NCBI GenBank assembly: GCA_965365655.1
Contig: CBDUCN010000136.1
Location: 1 to 12,502, forward strand
Source of the DNA: JBFHNV01 sp965365655
GTDB taxonomy: Bacteria > Pseudomonadota > Gammaproteobacteria > HK1
DNA length: 12,502 nt
Direction of reading: 5' to 3'
Under the pieces are notes generated by a model that worked only from the letters and a program-made list of their open reading frames with translations, was not told where the DNA came from and searched no databases. Below, piece by piece: positions 8,557-12,502 of the stretch (position 1 is the stretch's first letter; each line of letters opens with the position of its first letter). A program made the translations under genes and the position numbers.

Positions 8557-10293
8557 CTAGCCGACGACTTCCAGCCACTCCACCACGAGCTGCGCGGACT
8601 GCGCGCCCTGCCACTCGTTGACGTCCAGGCGGTACGCGGCGTGGATGCGGGTCGCGCCCGGCGGCCAGTCGTCGTCGGTGCGGCGGAACGCGATCGCGTC
8701 CAGCGGCGCCGCACCCGGGCCTGCGCGCAGCTTCATCTTCAGGTGGTGCTCGCCGACGACGCGCCGCGACAGCACGTCGAACTCGCCGTCGAACAGCGGC
8801 TCCGGAAAGGCCTGGCCCCAGGGGCCGGCGGCGCGCAGCGCGCGGGCGAGATCCAGCGCGAGGTCCGCGGGCGCGAGCTCGCCGTCGCTCCACAGCACTT
8901 CCTCGAGGTCCGAGGCCTGCAGCGTGCGCCGCAGCTGCGCGTCGAAGGCGCCGCGGAAGAGGTCCAGGTCGGCGCGGCGGATCGCGAGGCCGGCGGCCAT
9001 CGCGTGGCCGCCGAAGGCCAGCACCAGGCCCGGGTGGCGGGTGGCCACGGCGTCCAGCGCGTCGCGCACGTGCAGCCCCGGGATCGAGCGCGCGGAGCCC
9101 TTCAGCCGCTCGTCGCCGTCGCGTGCGAACGCGATCACGGGGCGGTGCACCCGCTCGCGCACCCGCGCCGCGACGATGCCCAGCACGCCCTGGTGCCAGT
9201 GCTCCTCGAACAGGCACAGGCCGTACGGCAGGTCGGCCGGCTCGCCCAGGTCGTCGAGGTGCGCGAGCGCGTCGTCATGCATGTCGCGCTCGATGGTGCG
9301 CCGCTCGCGGTTCAGCGCGTCCAGCTCCTTCGCCTTGGCCAGCGCGCCCGCGGGGTCGTCGTCCAGCAGGCAGTCGATGCCGAGGCTCATGTCGGTGAGG
9401 CGGCCGGCCGCGTTCAGGCGCGGTGCGGCAGCGAAGCCCAGGTCTCCGGCCACGCAGCGCGACGGGTCGCGCCCGGCCACGCTCAGCAGCGCGGCGACGC
9501 CCGGGCGGCAGCGCCCGGCGCGGATGCGCCTCAGACCCTGCTCGACCAGGATGCGGTTGTTGCGGTCGAGCGCGACCACGTCGGCGACCGTGCCCAGCGC
9601 GACGAGGTCCAGCCACGCCGCGACGTTGGGCTCACCGGCCCCGCTCTCGCGGAACACCCCGTCCTCGCGCAGCCGCGCCCTGAGCGCCGCGAGCACGTAG
9701 AACATCACGCCCACCCCGGCCAGGCTCTTGCTCGGGAAGCGGCAGCCGGGCTGGTTCGGGTTCACGATCGCGCTGGCCTGCGGGAGCCGCTCGCCCGGCA
9801 GGTGGTGGTCCGTGATCACCACGTCCATCCCGGCCTCCCGGGCGGCGGCCACGCCGTCGACGCTCGCGATGCCGTTGTCCACGGTGACCAGCACCCGCGG
9901 CTCCCGGGTGCGCGCCACCGCGACGATCTCCGGCGACAGCCCGTAGCCGTACTCGAAGCGGTTGGGCACGAGGTAGTCCACGTCGGCGAAGCCGAGCGCC
10001 CGCAGCCCCAGCAGCGCGAGCGCCGCCGCGGTCGCGCCGTCGGCGTCGTAGTCGCCCACCACCAGAACGCGCTGCCGGTCGCGGCGCGCCCGCGCGAGCA
10101 CGTCCACCGCGCCCGGCAGGCCCGCGAGATCGTGCGCCGGCGCCAGCGCGGCCAGCGACAGGTCCAGCTCCCCGGCCGCGGTCACGCCGCGGTGGCGGTA
10201 CACGCGGTCCAGGATCGGGTGCAGCGCCGCGCCCGGCGGCGCGGCCAGCGGCGTGCCCGGCGGCGCCGCGCGGCGCTGGATGCGGCGCGTCAC
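8557..10293 (-). CDS. recJ: Single-stranded-DNA-specific 5'-3' exonuclease RecJ
   Basis: 578 residues (E. coli RecJ about 577). RecJ degrades single-stranded DNA 5' to 3' in recombinational repair, mismatch repair and processing of stalled forks. The DHH-family metal-binding motifs are all present: GDYDADG (80-86), VDNG (138-141), TDHH (161-164), VNPN (177-180) and DLVALGTVAD (229-238). GSARSIPG (399-406) and the DHHA1 motif FGGHAMAAG (427-435) follow, and a C-terminal OB-fold region starts after PWGQAFPEPLF (491-501). The catalytic set looks intact. The GTG at 10293 is chosen because it overlaps the stop of the upstream gene as GTGA and leaves an N-terminus of normal RecJ length; the frame is open further upstream, inside the neighbour gene, but that extension is alanine/arginine-rich and not RecJ-like. 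Confidence 0.97.
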   Translation of the reverse strand: MTRRIQRRAAPPGTPLAAPPGAALHPILDRVYRHRGVTAAGELDLSLAALAPAHDLAGLPGAVDVLARARRDRQRVLVVGDYDADGATAAALALLGLRALGFADVDYLVPNRFEYGYGLSPEIVAVARTREPRVLVTVDNGIASVDGVAAAREAGMDVVITDHHLPGERLPQASAIVNPNQPGCRFPSKSLAGVGVMFYVLAALRARLREDGVFRESGAGEPNVAAWLDLVALGTVADVVALDRNNRILVEQGLRRIRAGRCRPGVAALLSVAGRDPSRCVAGDLGFAAAPRLNAAGRLTDMSLGIDCLLDDDPAGALAKAKELDALNRERRTIERDMHDDALAHLDDLGEPADLPYGLCLFEEHWHQGVLGIVAARVRERVHRPVIAFARDGDERLKGSARSIPGLHVRDALDAVATRHPGLVLAFGGHAMAAGLAIRRADLDLFRGAFDAQLRRTLQASDLEEVLWSDGELAPADLALDLARALRAAGPWGQAFPEPLFDGEFDVLSRRVVGEHHLKMKLRAGPGAAPLDAIAFRRTDDDWPPGATRIHAAYRLDVNEWQGAQSAQLVVEWLEVVG

Positions 10294-11477
10294 GGGGCGC
10301 TCGCCGGCGCGGGCGCCGCGGCGGCCGCGCGCCGCAGCCGGACCAGGGCCTCGGCCGGGTCGCCGGCGCGCCGCCACCAGCGCCGTGCCTCGCGCCGGGT
10401 GATCGCGAGCCCCGCGCCGGCGCCGGCGTGGATCGCGACCCGGCCGAGGCGACCGCGCGCGAGCGCGTCCGCCAGCGGCGAGAGCCACTGCGCGTCCAGC
10501 TGCGCGATGGCCTCGCGCCACGCGCCGGTATCCGCGTCGCGCGCCGGCGCGTGCAGGTCCGGGAGCACCAGCAGCCGCCGGCCCACCGGTGTGCCGGCCA
10601 GCCACGCGTGCGCGGCGTCCGGACGCGGACCGGCCGGGATCCCGCACCACGCGGCCGCGCCCCGGATCAGGTCGCCGTCGCCGTGCAGCGCGTCCCACTG
10701 TGACGACGGGGGCGACGGCGAGGCCGCCGGCAGCGCTCCTGCGCCCCAGAACCACAGGCTGTTGACCGGCAGCCGGCCGGCGCGCTCGCGCACCGCGTTC
10801 ACCGGGCACTCGTGCAGCAGCATCTGGATCTCGTTCATGCGCGCGTGCCACGCCGGCGCGTCGGGGCCCGCCGGCAGGTGGCGCCGCGCGTCGGCGCCGT
10901 GCGCGGCGGACGGGGCGCTGGTGCGAAGGCGCGGCGCGGCCGGCAGGCGCACGTACCACGCGTCGGCGCGGCGCACCTCGAGGTCCAGGTCCGGGCCGTG
11001 CGGGTGCGCCGCGAGCCAGTCCGCGATCGCCCGTGCCTCGTCGAGCGAGAGCCCCAGCGACGCCGGCTCCATCAGCACCAGCCGGGTGGGGCCGGCGCGC
11101 AGGTGCACCGGGTCGGCGCGCATCCACACGGACCCGGGCGTGTCGTCGGCAGCGGCGGCGACCGCGGCGTCGCGCGAATCGGCGCTGCCCGCGACATCGG
11201 CCGTGTCGGCCGCTGCGAGGCGCGACAGCGCGGCGGCCGGGACGTCGCCGTGCGGCGTGCGTTGCACGCCCAGCAGCGCCAGCAGCAGCCCGCCGGCGTC
11301 GGCCGCGGCGTGCGGCGAGCTCAGGGTGCCCGCGCGCGAGACCAGCCGCGCGAGGCCGTGCAGCGCGAGGTCGGTGGCCAGCACCCGCGACGCTGCGTCC
11401 GGGTCCCCCGTCCCGGGGTCCGCTGGCCCCGCCAGGCCCGGCACGATCAGGGTGAGCTCGGCGCCGCCGGCGATCAC
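10290..11477 (-). CDS. RpfE-like / COG4255-type protein, function uncertain
   Basis: 395 residues. It resembles a proteobacterial family annotated as 'RpfE-type regulatory protein' or '2,3-bisphosphoglycerate-independent phosphoglycerate mutase-like', commonly found next to recJ; its biochemical activity is not established to my knowledge. Signs of the family are LTLIVPGL (8-15) at the N-terminus, ADPVHLRAG (121-129), LSLDEARAI (143-151) and the core signature MNEIQMLLHECPVNAVRE (214-231) leading to LPVNSLWFWGAG (236-247). RLLVLPDLH (301-309) and a C-terminal basic stretch (ITRREARRWWRR) follow. Residues about 88-113 and the C-terminal tail are alanine/aspartate-rich, low in complexity and probably poorly ordered. 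The GTG start at 11477 overlaps the thrC stop as GTGA, and the stop overlaps the recJ start in the same way, so the three are one coupled unit. Confidence 0.82.
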   Translation of the reverse strand: MIAGGAELTLIVPGLAGPADPGTGDPDAASRVLATDLALHGLARLVSRAGTLSSPHAAADAGGLLLALLGVQRTPHGDVPAAALSRLAAADTADVAGSADSRDAAVAAAADDTPGSVWMRADPVHLRAGPTRLVLMEPASLGLSLDEARAIADWLAAHPHGPDLDLEVRRADAWYVRLPAAPRLRTSAPSAAHGADARRHLPAGPDAPAWHARMNEIQMLLHECPVNAVRERAGRLPVNSLWFWGAGALPAASPSPPSSQWDALHGDGDLIRGAAAWCGIPAGPRPDAAHAWLAGTPVGRRLLVLPDLHAPARDADTGAWREAIAQLDAQWLSPLADALARGRLGRVAIHAGAGAGLAITRREARRWWRRAGDPAEALVRLRRAAAAAPAPASAP

Positions 11478-12502
11478 CCCAGACGCTCGAGGATGGCCCT
11501 CTGCACCTCGGCGCGCTCCGCGGCGATGGTGCGCGGCTTCACCGCGCTCTGCCTGATCGCGATGTCGGGGTCCTTCAGCCCGTGGCCGGTCACCGTGCAC
11601 ACGACGGTGGAGCCTTCGGCGATGCGCCCCGACGCCACGTCCTTCAGCGCGCCGGCGACCGACACCGCGGACGCGGGCTCGCAGAACACGCCCGCGCGCT
11701 CCGCGAGCAGCTTCTGCACGCGCAGGATCTCGGCGTCCTCGAACTCGTCGAACCAGCCGCCGCTCTCCTTCACCGCCGCCGCGGCCAGCGGCCACGACTG
11801 CGGATTGCCGATGCGGATCGCGGTGGCCACCGTCTCCGGGTTCTCCACCGGCGCGCCGCGCAGGAACGGCGCGGCGCCCGCGGCCTGGTAGCCGGCCATC
11901 ACCGGGCGGCGCGTCGCGGTGGCACGGGTGAAGCGGCACTCGCCGCCGCAGAAGCCGCACGCGCCGGTCAGCGCGTTGGCATCGCCGGGGCAGCTCTCGC
12001 AGTAGCCGGTCCAGTGCGCGGAGATGTTGCCGGCGTTGCCCACCGGCAGGCAGTGCACGTCCGGTGCGTCGCCCAGCGCCTCGATGATCTCGAAGGCCAC
12101 GGTCTTCTGTCCCTGCAGCCGGTACGGGTTGATGGAGTTCACGATCTCCACCGGCGCGTGCTCCGCGACCTCCTTCACGAGGCGCATGCCGTCGTCGAAG
12201 TTGCCGGCGATCTGAAGCACCGTCGCGCCATGCATCATCGCCTGCGCGAGCTTTCCGAGCGCGATCTTCCCCTCCGGGATCAGCACGAAGCAGGTCATCC
12301 CGGCGCGCGCCGCGTAGGCCGCGGCGGACGCCGACGTGTTGCCGGTGGACGCGCAGATGATGGCCTTCGCGCCGAGCTCGCGCGCGCGCGTCACGGCCAC
12401 CGTCATGCCGCGGTCCTTGAACGAGCCGGTGGGGTTCAGCCCCTCGAACTTCGCGAACAGCCGGACCCCGCGGCCCGCGCCGTCGAGCAGCCCGTCGAGC
12501 GG
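11474..12502 (-). CDS. thrC: Threonine synthase (5' end beyond window), with a cysteine-rich insertion
   Basis: 342 residues are in the window; only a short N-terminal part lies beyond the right edge, where the frame is open. The enzyme converts O-phosphohomoserine to threonine with PLP. NPTGSFKDRG (23-32 of the visible part) contains the PLP-binding lysine K29. STGNTSAS (52-59) and the phosphate-cup motif PVGNAGN match class I threonine synthases, and GYQAAGAAPF and VCTVTGHGLKDPD are further family signatures. Unlike ordinary members, about 20 extra residues sit just after GNAGNISAHWTGY. They hold five cysteines, C168, C171, C182, C185 and C189 of the visible part (CxxC-x10-CxxC-x3-C). The frame and all catalytic motifs are uninterrupted, so this is an insertion and not a broken gene. 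The next gene starts within its stop codon. Confidence 0.95.
   Translation of the reverse strand, partial: PLDGLLDGAGRGVRLFAKFEGLNPTGSFKDRGMTVAVTRARELGAKAIICASTGNTSASAAAYAARAGMTCFVLIPEGKIALGKLAQAMMHGATVLQIAGNFDDGMRLVKEVAEHAPVEIVNSINPYRLQGQKTVAFEIIEALGDAPDVHCLPVGNAGNISAHWTGYCESCPGDANALTGACGFCGGECRFTRATATRRPVMAGYQAAGAAPFLRGAPVENPETVATAIRIGNPQSWPLAAAAVKESGGWFDEFEDAEILRVQKLLAERAGVFCEPASAVSVAGALKDVASGRIAEGSTVVCTVTGHGLKDPDIAIRQSAVKPRTIAAERAEVQRAILERLG

Noticed and set aside
8488..11556. A 1022-codon open frame on the plus strand opposite recJ and the RpfE-like gene
   Set aside because: Its product is a low-complexity Arg/Ala/Gln/Val-rich string with no recognisable domain, and the opposite strand carries clear motif-bearing genes. 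Very high GC removes stop codons from antisense frames.
11936..12001. Cysteine-rich stretch in thrC as a frameshift artefact
   Set aside because: The reading frame is the same before and after, and conserved threonine synthase motifs continue on both sides without a break.

Overview
The window is about 12.5 kb of very GC-rich bacterial DNA (third codon positions almost all G or C) and is densely coding. A conserved minus-strand block, thrC - RpfE-like gene - recJ - prfB - lysS, together with an RF2 mRNA carrying a classical programmed frameshift, points to a proteobacterium. A high-GC gammaproteobacterium (Ectothiorhodospiraceae/Xanthomonadales-like) fits best. The family-level placement is an inference from gene order and protein resemblance only.

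Left half (about 1-5795, plus strand): the last codons of a probable upstream gene, then a dodecin (small flavin-binding protein). Next come an FAD-dependent DAO-family oxidoreductase, a complete tripartite TRAP transporter (periplasmic binding protein, small permease, large permease) and a TauD/TfdA-type Fe(II)/2-oxoglutarate dioxygenase whose start codon overlaps the large-permease stop. This looks like an uptake-and-oxidation module for an organic acid or carboxylated amine of unknown identity. The transporter brings the compound in and two cytoplasmic oxidases (flavin and non-haem iron) would act on it. Dodecin may buffer flavin next to the flavoenzyme.

Right half (about 5819-12502, minus strand): a housekeeping block transcribed towards the left. 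It holds threonine synthase (5' end outside the window), an RpfE/COG4255-type protein of unclear activity, the single-strand exonuclease RecJ, peptide release factor 2 (+1 frameshift at codon 26) and class II lysyl-tRNA synthetase. The thrC/RpfE-like and RpfE-like/recJ junctions are both 4-base GTGA overlaps, so these three are almost certainly cotranscribed and translationally coupled. The two halves converge at 5796-5818 with only 23 bases between stop codons.

I see no RNA gene, insertion sequence, CRISPR array or attachment site, and no gene-free stretch above 300 bases. Nothing here is clearly a new biological system. The most unusual items are a cysteine-rich insertion inside threonine synthase, the orphan TRAP/flavoenzyme/dioxygenase module of unknown substrate, and the poorly understood RpfE-like protein.
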